A DNA stretch of 64,000 nucleotides. Source: Capillidium heterosporum (lineage: Eukaryota; Entomophthoromycota; Entomophthoromycetes; Entomophthorales; Capillidiaceae). The stretch lies in contig WBMQ01000003.1 of NCBI GenBank assembly GCA_016630905.1, positions 3,038,001 through 3,102,000 on the forward strand. The letters run 5' to 3'. Below are positions 63,001-64,000 of this stretch, piece after piece. The notes beneath the pieces were generated by a model. It had not been told where the DNA came from, did no database searches, and was given only the letters and a program-made list of their open reading frames with translations. Numbering within the stretch: position 1 is the first letter of the stretch; each line of letters starts with the position of its first letter. The position numbers and the translations under genes are program-made.

Positions 63001-64000
63001 GGAACAGGAGTAAAGACAGCTCACAGGCAATAGTAAGCACCTACGGAGCTTACAGAAAGGAACAGGAGTAAAGACAGCTCACAGGCAATAGTAAGCACCT
63101 ACGGAGCTTACAGAAAGGAACAGGAGTAAAGACAGCTCACAGGCAATAGTAAGCACCTACGGAGCTTACAGAAAGGAACAGGAGTAAAGACAGCTCACAG
63201 GCAATAGTAAGCACCTACGGAGCTTACAGAAAGGAACAGGAGTAAAGACAGCTCACAGGCAATAGTAAGCACCTACGGAGCTTACAGAAAGGAACAGGAG
63301 TAAAGACAGCTCACAGGCAATAGTAAGCACCTACGGAGCTTACAGAAAGGAACAGGAGTAAAGACAGCTCACAGGCAATAGTAAGCACCTACGGAGCTTA
63401 CAGAAAGGAACAGGAGTAAAGACAGCTCACAGGCAATAGTAAGCACCTACGGAGCTTACAGAAAGGAACAGGAGTAAAGACAGCTCACAGGCAATAGTAA
63501 GCACCTACGGAGCTTACAGAAAGGAACAGGAGTAAAGACAGCTCACAGGCAATAGTAAGCACCTACGGAGCTTACAGAAAGGAACAGGAGTAAAGACAGC
63601 TCACAGGCAATAGTAAGCACCTACGGAGCTTACAGAAAGGAACAGGAGTAAAGACAGCTCACAGGCAATAGTAAGCACCTACGGAGCTTACAGAAAGGAA
63701 CAGGAGTAAAGACAGCTCACAGGCAATAGTAAGCACCTACGGAGCTTACAGAAAGGAACAGGAGTAAAGACAGCTCACAGGCAATAGTAAGCACCTACGG
63801 AGCTTACAGAAAGGAACAGGAGTAAAGACAGCTCACAGGCAATAGTAAGCACCTACGGAGCTTACAGAAAGGAACAGGAGTAAAGACAGCTCACAGGCAA
63901 TAGTAAGCACCTACGGAGCTTACAGAAAGGAACAGGAGTAAAGACAGCTCACAGGCAATAGTAAGCACCTACGGAGCTTACAGAAAGGAACAGGAGTAAA
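51023..64000 (+). repeat. 58-bp satellite array, 223 complete units, running off the window
   Basis: The unit starts CAATAGTAAGCACCTACGGA, continues GCTTACAGAAAGGAACAGGA and ends GTAAAGACAGCTCACAGG. The register is exact: 189 units from 51023 to 61984, one 57-bp unit at 61985-62041 that has lost a single A (GTAAGACAG for GTAAAGACAG near 62028), then 33 units to 63955 and 45 bp of another. I saw no substitution. Each unit contains a 9-bp hairpin stem with one mismatch (GTAAGCACC / GGAGCTTAC, loop TAC) and a second short inverted pair (GAGCT / AGCTC). Stops occur in all frames on both strands, so it is not coding. Such homogeneity means recent amplification, ongoing homogenisation, or an assembly that collapsed or smoothed the variants. 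Confidence 0.97.

Noticed and set aside
51023-64000. CRISPR array
   Set aside because: The repeat is continuous with no unique spacers, no cas genes are near, and the genome is eukaryotic.
51023-64000. Tandem protein-coding repeat or self-cleaving ribozyme array
   Set aside because: 58 is not a multiple of 3 and stops occur in all frames on both strands. I found no hammerhead core (CTGATGA with GAAA) in the unit.
51023-64000. Telomere
   Set aside because: The unit is 58 bp and not TTAGGG-like; nothing in the window marks a chromosome end.

Overview
The window looks like nuclear DNA of a fungus. Intergenic DNA is AT-rich. Genes are split by very short introns (about 35-79 nt, nearly all GT-AG). 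One gene encodes a Zn2Cys6/fungal-specific transcription factor, and another a PSP1-type protein. One intron in a karyopherin gene has the AT-AC ends, donor motif and branch-site motif of a minor-spliceosome (U12-type) intron. Minor-spliceosome introns are reported from some early-diverging fungi and are generally lost in Dikarya, so I lean towards an early-diverging lineage. The species cannot be named from the sequence alone.

Layout. 1-6.2 kb is gene-poor and holds a decayed tandem repeat with 350-450 bp spacing. 6.3-9.0 kb (minus) is a JmjC-domain protein, divergent from an M1 aminopeptidase gene at 9.7-12.6 kb (plus). 13.1-15.1 kb is a Tc1/mariner/IS630-like DNA transposon with an intron-bearing, probably inactive transposase. 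15.6-16.8 kb and 24.4-28.5 kb are the two arms of a 1,252-bp inverted repeat. They enclose an importin-13/transportin-type karyopherin gene (19 exons, plus) and a PSP1-domain gene (minus). The second arm was later split by a young LTR element with 737-bp LTRs and a 5-bp target duplication.

30.3-31.2 kb is an intronless stomatin/SPFH gene. A decayed stomatin copy lies at 33.7-34.7 kb, and another decayed gene of unknown family at 32.8-33.4 kb. 36.9-40.3 kb is a Zn2Cys6 transcription factor with an Asn/Gln-rich tail, whose reading frame is broken by two single-base shifts. 41.7-44.6 kb holds a tandem pair of four-helix membrane proteins with duplicated promoters. 45.1-47.0 kb is a nine-exon SNX4/Atg24-type sorting nexin. 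47.4-50.0 kb is a nest of old LTR copies with a RIP-like transition bias. From about 50.5 kb to the window end lies a 58-bp satellite: 223 complete units in near-perfect register, preceded by progressively diverged edge units.

The genes do not form one pathway. They are housekeeping functions (chromatin modification, peptide trimming, nuclear transport, membrane organisation, endosomal sorting, transcription) separated by repeats. The points most worth a second look are the satellite, whose edge units change sequence but keep a hairpin; the AT-AC intron; the enclosing inverted repeat; and the two frame breaks in the transcription factor. I did not find a recognisable new multi-gene system.
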